The position numbers and the translations under genes were made by a program. The notes below the pieces were generated by a model. The model had not been told where the DNA came from. It did no database searches and was given only the letters and a program-made list of their open reading frames with translations. 64,000 bases of DNA from Luteibacter rhizovicinus DSM 16549 (GTDB taxonomy: Bacteria > Pseudomonadota > Gammaproteobacteria > Xanthomonadales > Rhodanobacteraceae), in assembly GCF_001887595.1 (NCBI RefSeq), contig NZ_CP017480.1, forward strand, positions 434,001 to 498,000, in the 5' to 3' direction. Shown here piece by piece: positions 1 through 8,950 of the stretch (positions are counted from its first letter, which is position 1; the number at the start of each line of letters is the position of its first letter).

Positions 1-1081
1 TACCGTCGAAACGCATGACGTAATCGGAGGCATCGAGCTTCGAGACATCCGCGACGGTGGCCGTGACCGAACCCGTGCCCTTGTTCGCCGTGCTGTTGAA
101 CACCGCCGGGTCGGCGATGTTGAAGAAGTCGCCACCGGCCGCGCCGTTGAGGTCGATGCCCTGAGCGCTCTGCTTGTTGAAGGCGTCCGTCATGGCGATG
201 GCCGCGCGGCCGAGCTGGTTACGCGCCGGATCCAGCACATTGGTACGGAAATCGAAGGTCGCCCCCAGTGACCCCGAGCCCAGCTGGCTGCTGATCACCG
301 AGCCGCCGGGGCCGACCACTTCCAGGCGCGATGAATCGTACTGGTTGTTCGCCGTGCTCAGCTGGGTGGCATTGGTCCCGTTGACCAGCGGCTGGCCGTT
401 ACCCACGGAGACCGTATACATGTGGTCGCTGGTCTGGGTGACATTGACCCCGACGATCTGGGACAGCTGGGACACCGCCTGATCGCGGGCATCGAGCAGG
501 TCGTTGGGCACCGCCCCACCCGCGTAGCCTTTCTGGATCTGACCGTTGAGGTCCGCGATGCTCTTGGCCAGCGAGTTGATGCTGTCGACGGCGGCACTGA
601 TCTGCTGGTTGGTCTGCTGGTCGAGCTGTTGGAACTGCGAGGACAGCGACTTGAACGTGGCCACCAGCGTATTCGCCTTGCCGATCATGGCCTGGCGGCT
701 CGCGGTGTCGATCGGTGCATTGGCCACGTCGCTCACCGAGCCGAAAAAGCCGTCGAGCGCCGTCTGCAGGTTCGCCGAACCGCTCACCGCATTGTTCACC
801 GAGGCGGTGAGCGTGGCGTACTGCGAGGCGCGGCTTTGCCCGGAACTGGCCGACCACACCGACTGGGTCAGAAACTGGCTGTAGGCACGCTGCACGCTGA
901 TCGCATCGGCACCCTGGCCGACGTAATAGCCGCCGTTGTATTGGGGCGCGCGCGCGTTGAATGTCGTCGTTTGCCGCGTGTAACCCGCGGTGTTGACGTT
1001 GCTGATGTTGTGACCAACGGTCGACAGTCCTACCTGCGACGCAAGCAGTCCTGATACACCGGTGGAGAGCAGATCGGCCAT
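1..1081 (-). CDS. flgK: Flagellar hook-filament junction protein FlgK (HAP1), 3' part missing
   Basis: Builds the first junction zone between hook and filament; exported through the flagellar type III apparatus. The visible 360 residues begin MADLLSTGVSGLLASQ and contain the rod/hook N-terminal signature NISNVNTAGYTRQ, followed by the long D1 coiled region and the start of the variable domain. The reading frame is still open at base 1, so the C-terminal half lies outside the window. It follows flgJ with a 37-base gap, on the same strand, as the distal end of the flgB-K operon. The ATG at 1081-1079 is the only start that leaves the conserved N-terminus complete. Very sure. Confidence 0.96.
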   Translation of the reverse strand, partial: MADLLSTGVSGLLASQVGLSTVGHNISNVNTAGYTRQTTTFNARAPQYNGGYYVGQGADAISVQRAYSQFLTQSVWSASSGQSRASQYATLTASVNNAVSGSANLQTALDGFFGSVSDVANAPIDTASRQAMIGKANTLVATFKSLSSQFQQLDQQTNQQISAAVDSINSLAKSIADLNGQIQKGYAGGAVPNDLLDARDQAVSQLSQIVGVNVTQTSDHMYTVSVGNGQPLVNGTNATQLSTANNQYDSSRLEVVGPGGSVISSQLGSGSLGATFDFRTNVLDPARNQLGRAAIAMTDAFNKQSAQGIDLNGAAGGDFFNIADPAVFNSTANKGTGSVTATVADVSKLDASDYVMRFDG

Positions 1082-1118
1082 CGTCTTTTCCTTCGCTTAA
1101 CTATTCGTGGGCCCGTGC

Positions 1119-2126
1119 TTACAGATCGCCGGCGACTTGCTTGAGCGCTGCGAGCGCCTGCTTCATCACTGGCCCGTTGGCGATATCGGTGAGCTTCTGC
1201 GCGTAACTGGGATCGGTGGCATAGCCGCCGCTGGTCAGTGCATGCGCGAAGCCGGCGATATCGTCGCCACGGCCGACAGCGTTCGCGAAGCGCGGACTGC
1301 TGGCGACCATGTTTGCGTAATCCTTGAAGGAGTCCGACGGCGAGTCGTAGGCGCGGAAGCTGTCCTTCTTGCGCACGGCAACACCGTTTTCGTACTCGAG
1401 CGTGGGAACGTTGACGCGCTTGCCGTCCCAGCTGCTGCCGGCCTTGATGCCGAACATGTTGTTGCTCGCCGTCGTGCCCTGCGCCGGCATGTGCTTGCCC
1501 CAGCCGGTTTCGAGTGCCGCCTGCGCCAGCAGTGCCCGCACGGAGACACCGAGTTTTTTCGCTGCCTCGATCGCATGCGGTGCGAGCTTCTGCACGAAGT
1601 CCTCGGGGCTGGAGATGGACATCTTGCCCACCGCGCTGACGACGGCGTTCGCGCCGTCGCCGACCGCCTGCCCCGCCTTGCCGAGCATGCGCTCGAGCGA
1701 ATCCATGAGACCGCTGTCCTGATCCGACTTCGACGACACGGCATCCGCCGTGCTGGCATCGCCGGTGACACCGGCGAAGAGTCCGTTGTCCGCCGACGTG
1801 CCCTGGGTGGGCTGCGCGCCGCCGAGCTGGCGCATCAGCATGTCGGCAATGCCGATACCCTTGCCCTGAGACAGCGTCACCGACAACTGGTGATCGAACA
1901 TGTCACGGTACGAGTTGGCCGCCTGCGAGCCCATGATGTCGTCGCCCATCGCGGAGCTGGCATCACGCATCGACTTCAGCATCATCTGGGTGAAGATGGA
2001 TTCGAACTGCTTGGCGACGGTCGGCAGTGCCGCCTTGGAATCCTGCTTGGCGGCCGAGCGCAGGCCGGCAAACCCGGACATGTCCGAGTAAGTGCCAAGT
2101 CGCTGCGCGTCGACCGTGTTGGCCAT
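1119..2126 (-). CDS. flgJ: Rod-cap and peptidoglycan hydrolase FlgJ
   Basis: Bifunctional periplasmic protein: the N-terminal half caps the growing rod, the C-terminal half is a glucosaminidase that opens the cell wall for the rod. The 335-residue length is normal for the dual-domain gammaproteobacterial form. Residues ~30-90 (KQFESIFTQMMLKSMRDA) are the rod-binding domain; a Ser/Asp-rich linker follows; residues ~180-335 (LLAQAALETGWGKH, with NMFGIKAGSSWDGKRV) are the muramidase domain with the expected catalytic Glu in ALETGWG. One base separates it from flgI upstream, so translation is probably coupled. Confidence 0.96.
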   Translation of the reverse strand: MANTVDAQRLGTYSDMSGFAGLRSAAKQDSKAALPTVAKQFESIFTQMMLKSMRDASSAMGDDIMGSQAANSYRDMFDHQLSVTLSQGKGIGIADMLMRQLGGAQPTQGTSADNGLFAGVTGDASTADAVSSKSDQDSGLMDSLERMLGKAGQAVGDGANAVVSAVGKMSISSPEDFVQKLAPHAIEAAKKLGVSVRALLAQAALETGWGKHMPAQGTTASNNMFGIKAGSSWDGKRVNVPTLEYENGVAVRKKDSFRAYDSPSDSFKDYANMVASSPRFANAVGRGDDIAGFAHALTSGGYATDPSYAQKLTDIANGPVMKQALAALKQVAGDL

Positions 2127-2127
2127 G

Positions 2128-3255
2128 TCAGATCACCACCAGCTCGGCGTGCAGGGCGCCGGATTCCTTCAGCGCCTGCAGGATCGAGATGAGGTCGCTC
2201 GGCGAAGCGCCGACCTGGTTCACCGCACGCACGATGGCGTCGAGGCTGGTGCCCGGGCCGAACTTGAACATGTGGCCGCCATCTTCGCTCACCGCCACCT
2301 GGCTGCTCGGCACCACGGCCGTCTGGCCGCGCGAAAAGGCATTCGGCTGGCTGACCTGCGGCTGTTCGCTGATCGTGACCTGGATCGACCCGTGGGCCAC
2401 GGCGGCGGCTCCGACCTTCACATCGGAGCCAATCACGACCGTACCGGTGCGCGAGTTGACGATGATCCGTGCCGGTGCGTCGCCCGGCGTGACTTCCAGT
2501 GCCTGGATCGTCGACAGCCAGGCAACACGCTGGGACGGATCCATCGGCGCGCGTACGGCAACCGAACCGGAATCCATGGCATTCGCCGTGCCCGAGCCGA
2601 AGTTGTGGTTCACCGCCTCGGCAATGCGTGCGGCCGTGGTGAAGTCGGCGGTATTGAGGTTGAGCATGAGGTCACCGCCCTTGTCGAAGGACGAGGCGAC
2701 GCTGCGCTCGATGCTTGCGCCGCCGGGAATGCGGCCGCTGGCGGAGATGTTCACCTGCACGCTCGAGCCGCTCTTGCCCTGGGCGCTGACGCCGCCGACG
2801 ATGACACTGCCCTGGGCGATGGCGTAGACGTTGCCGTCGGCACCCTTCAGAGGCGACATGAGGAGTTCGCCACCGCGGATGCTCTTCGCGTTACCGATCG
2901 AAGCGACGGTCACATCGATGCGCTGCCCGGGCTTGGCGAAGGGCGGCAGCTCGGCGGTGATCGTCACCGCGGCGGCGTTCTTCAGCTGCGGGCGCACGTT
3001 GGCGGGCACGGTGACCCCGAACTGCTGGAGCATGTTCTCCAGGCTCTGCGTGGTGAAAGGGGCCTGGCTGGTCTGGTCGCCACTGCCGTCGAGGCCGACG
3101 ACCAGGCCGTAGCCGATCAGCTGGTTGCTGCGCACACCGCCGACCTGGACGAGATCGCGGATGCGATCGGCCTGCGCCGGAACGACGGCGCCGAGGGCGA
3201 GTACGACAGCAGCCGTGCGAACGATGCCGCGAAGGCGAAGTGCAAACGTCTTCAT
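2128..3255 (-). CDS. flgI: Flagellar P-ring protein FlgI
   Basis: Forms the P ring around the rod in the peptidoglycan layer. With the start at 3255 the protein is 375 residues and begins with a Sec signal peptide ([14 protein letters not shown], hydrophobic core to PAQA), followed by the family-typical [20 protein letters not shown]. The frame stays open up to 3270, but the start at 3255 gives a proper signal peptide and overlaps the flgH stop by one base (TGATG), a usual coupled arrangement. The C-terminus [19 protein letters not shown] is the usual FlgI end. Confidence 0.96.
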   Translation of the reverse strand: MKTFALRLRGIVRTAAVVLALGAVVPAQADRIRDLVQVGGVRSNQLIGYGLVVGLDGSGDQTSQAPFTTQSLENMLQQFGVTVPANVRPQLKNAAAVTITAELPPFAKPGQRIDVTVASIGNAKSIRGGELLMSPLKGADGNVYAIAQGSVIVGGVSAQGKSGSSVQVNISASGRIPGGASIERSVASSFDKGGDLMLNLNTADFTTAARIAEAVNHNFGSGTANAMDSGSVAVRAPMDPSQRVAWLSTIQALEVTPGDAPARIIVNSRTGTVVIGSDVKVGAAAVAHGSIQVTISEQPQVSQPNAFSRGQTAVVPSSQVAVSEDGGHMFKFGPGTSLDAIVRAVNQVGASPSDLISILQALKESGALHAELVVI

Positions 3256-3935
3256 CAGAACGGCATCCACTTCGAATCGAAGAAGCGCGACAACCAGCCT
3301 CGCGTATTCGAGTCGGCCAGCGTGCCCTTGCCGACATATTCGATGCGTGCATCGGCGACGCGGCTCGACGGCACGATGTTGTCGTTACCGATGTCCTGGG
3401 CGCGCACGATGCCGGAGATCCGGACGAGTTCCTCGCCCTGGTTGATGGTGAGCCACTTCTCGCCGCGTACGATCAAGGCGCCGTTGGACAGGCGCTGGGC
3501 GACGGTGACGGTGATCTGGCCGGTCAGCGCGTTGCTCTGGCTCGACGAGCCGTCGCCGGCAAAGGCGTTGTCGCTGGACAACGAGCTGTCGGCGGTCTTG
3601 CCGCCGACCTTCAGGCCATGGCCAAGCAAGGTCGGTGACGCGATGTTGCTGCCATTCTTCTTGCTGGTGGCCGTCGTCGCCTTCTTGCTGGCCTGCGTGC
3701 TTTCCACCAGCGAGATGGTGAGGATGTCGCCGACACGGTGCGCCCGCGGATCGGAGAACAACTCCAGCGAGGTCTGGTCGGCATAGATCGAGCCGGTCGC
3801 CTGCGGTGCGGTCGTCTGTTCGGGCGGCAGCGTGGCGGCGTACATCGGCTTCGGTGTCGGCGGCACGATCGCGCAACCCGTGAGGGCGGCGAGCGGCAGC
3901 GCGGCGAGCAGGATGCGGGCGAAGGAACGATTCAT
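3255..3935 (-). CDS. flgH: Flagellar L-ring lipoprotein FlgH
   Basis: Outer-membrane lipoprotein that forms the L ring bushing. The 226 residues start with a lipoprotein signal peptide whose lipobox LTGC places the lipidated Cys at residue 21. The core [20 protein letters not shown] and [17 protein letters not shown] are characteristic of FlgH, and the C-terminus [20 protein letters not shown] is the conserved end. It lies 8 bases after flgG and overlaps flgI by one base. No anomalies seen. Confidence 0.97.
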   Translation of the reverse strand: MNRSFARILLAALPLAALTGCAIVPPTPKPMYAATLPPEQTTAPQATGSIYADQTSLELFSDPRAHRVGDILTISLVESTQASKKATTATSKKNGSNIASPTLLGHGLKVGGKTADSSLSSDNAFAGDGSSSQSNALTGQITVTVAQRLSNGALIVRGEKWLTINQGEELVRISGIVRAQDIGNDNIVPSSRVADARIEYVGKGTLADSNTRGWLSRFFDSKWMPF

Positions 3936-3943
3936 GACGTGTC

Positions 3944-4729
3944 TCAGGTCTTGTTGGATATGAACTGAAGCATCTGATCGGCCGTCGAGATCGCCTTCGA
4001 GTTCATCTCGTAGGCGCGCTGGGTCTCGATCATGTTCACCATTTCCTCGACGACGTTGACGTTCGACGCTTCGAGGGCGTTCTGGTCGAGGGTGCCCAAG
4101 CCGTTGAGGCCGGCGGTACCCGTCTGCGGAGCGCCGCTGGACGCGGTCTCCAGGTAAAGGTTGTCACCACGCGGCTGCAGGCCGGCCGGGTTGACGAAGT
4201 CGGCGAGCTGGATCGTACCGACCTGCTGCGACGCGGCGTTGGCCGCGGTGGTGACGCTCACCGTACCGTCCTTGCCGATGGTCACCGTGCTGGCGTTCGC
4301 CGGGATCGTGATCGACGGCTCGAGCGGGTAACCGTCGTTGGTGGTGATCTGGCCATCCTGGTCGCGCTTGAGCGAGCCGTCACGCGTATAGCCCACGGTG
4401 CCGTCCGGCAGGGTCACCTGGAGGAAGCCACGACCGTCGATGCGTACGTCGAGCGGGTTGTCGGTCTGCTGCGAGCCGCCCTGGTCGAACATCTTCTGGG
4501 TACCGACCACACGGACACCGGTGCCCATCATGAAGCCGGTGGGCGACTGGGTCTGCTCGGTCGTCTGTGCACCGGCCTGACCGCGGTTCTGATACGTCAG
4601 ATCCTCGAACTCGGCGCGGGCCCGCTTGAAGCCCGTGGTGTTCGTATTGGCCAGGTTGTTCGAGACGACGTCCATGCGCGTCTGCTGCGCATCGAGGCCG
4701 GTCTTGGCGATCCAGAGGGACGAGAACAT
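3944..4729 (-). CDS. flgG: Distal rod protein FlgG
   Basis: Distal rod subunit (261 residues, the usual size). The N-terminus [20 protein letters not shown] plus [13 protein letters not shown] is the flagellar rod/hook N-terminal motif; the C-terminus [21 protein letters not shown] is the matching C-terminal helix that packs in the rod core. It is separated from flgF by a 62-base gap and followed by flgH. The initiator at 4729 has a purine-rich stretch (AGGAGTC) just before it, supporting this start. Confidence 0.97.
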   Translation of the reverse strand: MFSSLWIAKTGLDAQQTRMDVVSNNLANTNTTGFKRARAEFEDLTYQNRGQAGAQTTEQTQSPTGFMMGTGVRVVGTQKMFDQGGSQQTDNPLDVRIDGRGFLQVTLPDGTVGYTRDGSLKRDQDGQITTNDGYPLEPSITIPANASTVTIGKDGTVSVTTAANAASQQVGTIQLADFVNPAGLQPRGDNLYLETASSGAPQTGTAGLNGLGTLDQNALEASNVNVVEEMVNMIETQRAYEMNSKAISTADQMLQFISNKT

Positions 4730-4791
4730 CGTTGACTCCTGCGCTTGGGCGCTTTACATGCCGGCGACGGAAATGCGTCGCGTGGCGGTGG

Positions 4792-5532
4792 TTAACCCAC
4801 CTGTAGCAATTTCGATGCCGACTGGGCGTTTTCGTCGGCGGTCTTGATCGAACGCACCTGCATCTCGAACTCGCGGGACAGCGAAATCATCTTGACCAGC
4901 ACGTCGGAAGGGTTGACGTTGCTCGACTCGATCGCGCCAGAGGCTACCCGCACGTTGGCGTCCGCCTGGGGCGTGCTGCCGTCTTTCATGTGCATGAGGC
5001 TGTCGCTGCCGTAGGTCAGCTGGTCGTTGCCCGGGTTGACGAGCTTGATCCGGTCGGTCGTGGCGATGGTGGCCGGGGACTCACCGAGCGGAACGACGGA
5101 AATCGTGCCGTCGGAACCGATCTTCACGCTGGAAGCCTGGGGAATCGTGATCGGACCGCCGCCGCCCATGACGGCGTTGCCACGCGCGTCCGTCAACAAA
5201 CCGTCGGCGTTGATCCGCAGGTTGCCCGCACGGGTATAACCTTCGTTGCCGTCCGCGCCCTGAACCGCGATCCAGCCGTCGCCCTGCACCGAGACGTCCA
5301 GATCGTTACCGGTCTGCATCTGCGCGCCGGCGGTGGTATCCCAACCGGTGCCCTGGGCCACGCCGTTGATACGCGTCTGCATGCCGTCGCCCTGCACGGG
5401 CAGGCTCTGGAACGCCGACAACTCCGCCTTGAAGCCGGTGGTATTGGCGTTGGCGAGGTTGTGTGCCACTTCGTCCTGCGCGCGCATGATCTGCGTGGCG
5501 CCGGTCATCGCGACATATACGGAACGATCCAT
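4792..5532 (-). CDS. flgF: Proximal rod protein FlgF
   Basis: Proximal rod subunit, 246 residues. The N-terminal MDRSVYVAMTGATQIMRAQD followed by VAHNLANANTTGFKAE is diagnostic for FlgF, and the C-terminal half carries the SSNVNPSDVLVKMISLSREF helix. It lies between flgE and flgG in the standard order. The preceding intergenic gap holds a long hairpin (5557-5600), which may set the relative amounts of flgE and flgF transcript. Confidence 0.96.
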   Translation of the reverse strand: MDRSVYVAMTGATQIMRAQDEVAHNLANANTTGFKAELSAFQSLPVQGDGMQTRINGVAQGTGWDTTAGAQMQTGNDLDVSVQGDGWIAVQGADGNEGYTRAGNLRINADGLLTDARGNAVMGGGGPITIPQASSVKIGSDGTISVVPLGESPATIATTDRIKLVNPGNDQLTYGSDSLMHMKDGSTPQADANVRVASGAIESSNVNPSDVLVKMISLSREFEMQVRSIKTADENAQSASKLLQVG

Positions 5533-5556
5533 GGCGGAATCCCTGTTCGACGGCGG

Positions 5557-5600
5557 AAGCGTGCGTGCGCGACCCGAAGGCCGCGCACGCGGCCACGCTT
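5557..5600 (-). promoter_or_regulatory. Long intercistronic stem-loop between flgE and flgF
   Basis: Two nested complementary tracts, AAGCGTG and CGTGCGCG on the left and CGCGCACG and CACGCTT on the right, can fold into a stem of about 15 base pairs with a small bulge and a 10-base loop. The left edge of the structure (in transcription direction) overlaps the flgE stop. There is no T-run, so it is more likely an mRNA processing or stability element than a terminator. Function is inferred. Confidence 0.55.
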
Positions 5601-6825
5601 AGTTGCGGATGTTGATGATGGTCTGGGTCAGCGTGTTGTCGGTCGAGATGACCTGGGCGTTGGCCTGGTAGTTGCGCTGCGCCTTGATCATGTTGACCAG
5701 CTGCGCGGTCAGGTCGGCCGTGTTGGACGCCTCGAGCGAACCGGACTGGATCGTTCCGAGACCGCCTGCATTGGCCGTGCCGCGGATCGGCTGACCCGAT
5801 TCCGACGACGGCGCCCAGTTGGTGTCGTTGAGCTGACGCAGGCCCTGGTCGTTGGCGAACGTGGCGATGGCGAGTTGGCCGAGCGGCACGCTCGCGCCGT
5901 TGGAATACTTCGCCGAGACCGTACCGTCCTTGGCCACGTCGATGTTGGAGAACGTGCCGGCGGCGTAGCCGTCGTTCGACACCGCGGTGGTCGAGGAGCT
6001 GTCACCGAACTGGGTGACCTTGGTCATGTCGATGCTGAGGTTCAGCGGCGTCGCGCCCGGGTTGGGCGAAACCGCGCCGAAGTTGAGCTTGCCGCCGGCA
6101 GGGGTGAGGATCGCACCGCCCGCGCTGAAGGTCATCTGCTGAGCGGTACCGACCTGGGTACCGTCGACCGTCATGTTGGCGCTCCACGTGTTCGGATTGG
6201 TCGCATCCTTCGTGTAGTACACGTTGACCGTGTGCGACGCGCCGAGGGAATCGTAGGCCTGGAACGTGGAGAGCGTGTTGTAGGTCTTGTCGTTGGTCGG
6301 ATCGAACGCACCGCCGGTCGGCGCCGTGGCGCTGGCGGCCAGGTTCGCGGTCAGGCCGATGTTGGTCGACGCCTTGGCGGGGCTCGACCCCGTGGTCAGC
6401 TTCAGGTCGGCCAGGCTGCTGATGTCGAAACCGCCGTTGGCGGTCGGCGGATACACCTGTACGTTCTGACCCGTCGCATTGACGACGTTGCCGTTGTCAT
6501 CGGGATGGAAATTGCCGGCGCGGGTATACGAATAGCCCGAGCCGTCGCGGACGGTGAAGAAACCCGCGCCGCTGATGGCGAAGTCGTAGGAGTTGCCGGT
6601 CTGCGTCGCGGCACCGTCGCTGAACTGCTGGGCGATGTTGGTCAGGCGCACGCCGCTGCCGGCGACCTGGGCGGAAAGATTGTTGCCGGCCGCCGAGTAG
6701 ACCTGCGAGAACTCGGCGCGCGAGCCCTTGAAGCCGACGGTGTTGACGTTGGCAATGTTGTTCGCGGTGACTTCCAGGTCGGAAGACGCCGCGTTGATGC
6801 CGCTTAGGGCGATATCGAATGGCAT
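5599..6825 (-). CDS. flgE: Flagellar hook protein FlgE
   Basis: Subunit of the flexible hook, 408 residues, exported by the flagellar type III system. The N-terminus MPFDIALSGINAASSDLEVT with NNIANVNTVGFKGSRAEF is the family signature, and the end LVNMIKAQRNYQANAQVIST is the conserved C-terminal helix. The middle is the Ser/Thr/Gly-rich variable D2 domain usual for FlgE. It lies 21 bases after flgD, its assembly scaffold. No oddities. Confidence 0.97.
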   Translation of the reverse strand: MPFDIALSGINAASSDLEVTANNIANVNTVGFKGSRAEFSQVYSAAGNNLSAQVAGSGVRLTNIAQQFSDGAATQTGNSYDFAISGAGFFTVRDGSGYSYTRAGNFHPDDNGNVVNATGQNVQVYPPTANGGFDISSLADLKLTTGSSPAKASTNIGLTANLAASATAPTGGAFDPTNDKTYNTLSTFQAYDSLGASHTVNVYYTKDATNPNTWSANMTVDGTQVGTAQQMTFSAGGAILTPAGGKLNFGAVSPNPGATPLNLSIDMTKVTQFGDSSSTTAVSNDGYAAGTFSNIDVAKDGTVSAKYSNGASVPLGQLAIATFANDQGLRQLNDTNWAPSSESGQPIRGTANAGGLGTIQSGSLEASNTADLTAQLVNMIKAQRNYQANAQVISTDNTLTQTIINIRN

Positions 6826-6846
6826 GGTGGGTTTTCCTTGCTGGAG

Positions 6847-7494
6847 TTACAGGATTTGCGCGATCTGACTGAGCAGGGCGCCGCCGTAGCCGGCTACCTG
6901 CACGTAGGTTCCGTCGGTACCGGAGGCACCGACGCCTTCCACCTTTCCGCGAGCGAAGGTATCGATCGCCGTGCCGCCGGAAGTTGCGGACATCTGGTAA
7001 ACGCCGTCGGGCAGCTGCGTGCCGTCGTCGGACTTGCCGTCCCAGCTGAACTGGGCGAGGCCCGCGTCCGGCTGACCAAGGCTGATCGTGCGGACGACAT
7101 TGCCCGCCGTATCTTTAATCTGCACGTTGACGTAGGTGCCCGAGGTACCCACGTTCACGGCGCCATTCATCGAGGAGTCCTCGAGCTTGCCAGCGGTCGA
7201 CGGCACCAGCACTTCCTGGCCGACGAGCGCGGCGGCGCGCACGAACTGGTCACCGGTGAGGTTGGAGGCCAGTGAGTCGAAGGAGCTCTGCAGCTCCTGC
7301 GTGGCGGCCACCTGCGAGAACTGCGCCATCTGGGCCACCATCTGGGTGGAGTCCATCGGCTTGGTCGGATCCTGATTGGTCATCTGGGTGACCATCAGCT
7401 TGAGGAAGTCCGACTGGTTCAGCGTCTGCTGCTGCAGCTGGCCGGTCGATGACGATGAAGACGAGGAACTGTTACCGCTGACGGCGTCTACCAT
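6847..7494 (-). CDS. flgD: Flagellar hook assembly scaffold FlgD
   Basis: Hook-cap protein needed to polymerise FlgE and then discarded. The 215 residues begin with a disordered, Ser-rich leader (a run of nine Ser with one Thr break), then the conserved LNQSDFLKLMVTQMTNQDP and PMDSTQMVAQMAQFS motif (residues ~30-65), and a C-terminal FlgD Ig-like/tudor-like region (FSWDGKSDDGTQLPDGVY). Located between flgC and flgE as in all gammaproteobacterial rod-hook operons. Confidence 0.96.
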   Translation of the reverse strand: MVDAVSGNSSSSSSSSTGQLQQQTLNQSDFLKLMVTQMTNQDPTKPMDSTQMVAQMAQFSQVAATQELQSSFDSLASNLTGDQFVRAAALVGQEVLVPSTAGKLEDSSMNGAVNVGTSGTYVNVQIKDTAGNVVRTISLGQPDAGLAQFSWDGKSDDGTQLPDGVYQMSATSGGTAIDTFARGKVEGVGASGTDGTYVQVAGYGGALLSQIAQIL

Positions 7495-7503
7495 GAGGAT
7501 TCC

Positions 7504-7917
7504 TTACTTGCCGAGGTCGAGCGTCTTCTGCATGAGCTGCTTGGCGCTGTTCATGACTTCGACGTTGTTCTGATAGGAGCGCGACGCGGAGATCATGTTG
7601 ACCAGCTCGTCGACCGTGTTGACGTTGCTTGAATAGACATTGCCGTTGGCGTCGGCGAGCGGATTGGATGGCTCATAACGCGCCTGGATCGGGGCCTGGC
7701 TCTCGGTGATGCCGAGCGTGCGCACGCCGCCGTTTTCCATCTGCCCGTTGACCTGCTGCTGCACGGCCGAGAACAAGGGCTGCTTGGCGTGGTACGCGCC
7801 GGCTTCGCTGCTGGCCAGGCTGTCGGCGTTGGCCATGTTGCTGGCCGTGGTGTTGAGTCGGGCCGACTGGGCGGCCATGCCGGAACCGGCGACGTCGAAG
7901 ATCTTGAGCAGGCTCAT
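7504..7917 (-). CDS. flgC: Proximal rod protein FlgC
   Basis: Rod subunit, 137 residues. MSLLKIFDVAGSGMAAQSAR with LNTTASNMANADSLAS is the N-terminal rod motif, and NVNTVDELVNMISASRSYQN the C-terminal one. Its ATG overlaps the flgB stop by four bases (ATGA), so the two rod proteins are translationally coupled. Confidence 0.96.
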   Translation of the reverse strand: MSLLKIFDVAGSGMAAQSARLNTTASNMANADSLASSEAGAYHAKQPLFSAVQQQVNGQMENGGVRTLGITESQAPIQARYEPSNPLADANGNVYSSNVNTVDELVNMISASRSYQNNVEVMNSAKQLMQKTLDLGK

Positions 7918-8333
7918 GAGCTGGATCCTGTGATGGCCATGCGCATGGCGTGGATCTGCGCGGTAATGAAGCTGAGCGAGGCCTGGTAGTGGATGGCGTT
8001 GGCGGCGAACTGGGCCTGTTCGACCTGGGTATCGACCGTGTTGCCGTCCATCGTGGGCTGGGTTTCCACGCGATACGCGAGCTTGTCGGCGTCGGCCGCG
8101 GCGAACGCCGGGTTGCCGCCGATATGACCTGCCTCGGTCGCCGTCATCGACAGTCCGGCGCCATCGCTGGTTCCACTGGCAGCGGTCATCGCCTTACGGA
8201 AATCGAGATCGCGTGCGAGGAAGCCCGGCGTATCGGCATTGGCCAGGTTCGACGAAATGACTTCCGCACGGCGCTGCCACAGGCCGAGGGCCTGGGCGTG
8301 GACGCCTAATAGCGGATCCGGTTTGTCGATCAT
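7914..8333 (-). CDS. flgB: Proximal rod protein FlgB
   Basis: First gene of the rod-hook operon; a 139-residue rod subunit. The conserved region is WQRRAEVISSNLANADTPGF and the C-terminal end AIHYQASLSFITAQIHAM. Two in-frame ATGs lie close together (8339 and 8333) and a longer open frame begins at 8387. The start at 8333 has the tract GAGGGGG at a suitable distance of 8 bases. The start at 8387 is excluded because it lies inside the sigma-54 promoter at 8372-8386, upstream of the likely transcript start. Confidence 0.95.
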   Translation of the reverse strand: MIDKPDPLLGVHAQALGLWQRRAEVISSNLANADTPGFLARDLDFRKAMTAASGTSDGAGLSMTATEAGHIGGNPAFAAADADKLAYRVETQPTMDGNTVDTQVEQAQFAANAIHYQASLSFITAQIHAMRMAITGSSS

Positions 8334-8371
8334 GGGCATGGCCCCCTCGTGAGCTTGGCCCGAGGGGTTGA

Positions 8372-8386
8372 GCAAGAGCCGTGCCA
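8372..8386 (-). promoter_or_regulatory. Sigma-54 (RpoN) promoter of the flgB operon
   Basis: Read on the minus strand the bases are TGGCAC-GGCTC-TTGC, identical to the sigma-54 consensus TGGCAC-N5-TTGC, with the invariant GG and GC at -24 and -12. Transcription would begin about 12 bases downstream, near 8360, giving a ~27-base leader before the flgB start at 8333. Placement and strand fit the RpoN/FleQ-controlled class of rod-hook operons in xanthomonads and pseudomonads (family knowledge). Confidence 0.85.
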
Positions 8387-8452
8387 CGCACGACCGGGGC
8401 TTGCGGAAGGGCTTTCTGACGCCCTTTGGGGCGAATCGAGCGAAGGCTGTCG

Positions 8453-8482
8453 GCCGAGGCGCCGGAATTCTGGCGCCTCGGC
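8453..8482. repeat. Perfect hairpin, 11-bp arms
   Basis: GCCGAGGCGCC and GGCGCCTCGGC are exact reverse complements separated by an 8-base loop that contains GAATTC. There is no T-run on either side. It lies between the flgB promoter and the first inverted-repeat unit. Confidence 0.65.
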
Positions 8483-8565
8483 TCGCGACTTTGGCGACGG
8501 CTGGCCGTCGTTCACGCCAGGGGCTCGGCTTCGCCGTGACTCCCTACACTTGGGCGTCTCGCGGG

Positions 8566-8708
8566 GAGACCTTGGTGCCCACCCTCGCTGCTCAGACAGG
8601 TCCTCCGCGTTCCGTAGCGGAAAGGCCGCTATCGCGGCCGTGTACTTATCTGGCCTACGGCCGCTGCACTTGTACGGAACTCGCCTCGAGGGTGGACACC
8701 AAGGTCTC
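8566..8708 (+). repeat. MITE-like repeat unit A with 22-bp terminal inverted repeats
   Basis: The unit begins GAGACCTTGGTGCCCACCCT (8566) and ends with its inverted copy (8687-8708), matching at 21 of 22 positions. The interior contains GCTCAGACAGGTCCTCCGCG and TCTGGCCTACGGCCGCTGCA. An inverted, clearly related copy lies at 8951-9092. No transposase is encoded, so if mobile it would be non-autonomous. Class unknown. Confidence 0.75.
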
Positions 8709-8950
8709 TCACGACGATACGGTTAGCGGGAAGGCGAGCCGTTGGGGTGAATGTGGCCGCCAAGGCCAGCCGTCACCGCAATCGTGCTCGTGCGGACATC
8801 TCGCTCAGTGAGCGGCTTCGTCGCCGTGGCGCTGCCCTCGCGAAGACGATCGCGACCGTCGCGCTGGGGTTGACCGTTTGGCGATGGCAGCCAGCAACCA
8901 AAGCGGCGTTGCTTCGTCGGCTCGGCACGCACGCACCTCAAGGATGGGAA

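Noticed and set aside
2092..3786. A 564-residue open frame on the plus strand opposite flgI and flgH
   Set aside because: Same pattern of antisense composition; the opposite strand carries unmistakable FlgI and FlgH.
4990..6807. A 605-residue open frame on the plus strand opposite flgF and flgE
   Set aside because: It is antisense to well-conserved hook and rod genes, is rich in Arg, Val, Gly, Asp and His as expected from the third-codon-position complement of GC-rich genes, and has no domain or ribosome site.
8334..8387. N-terminal extension of FlgB to a start at 8387
   Set aside because: The extension overlaps the sigma-54 core promoter and would lie before the transcript start.
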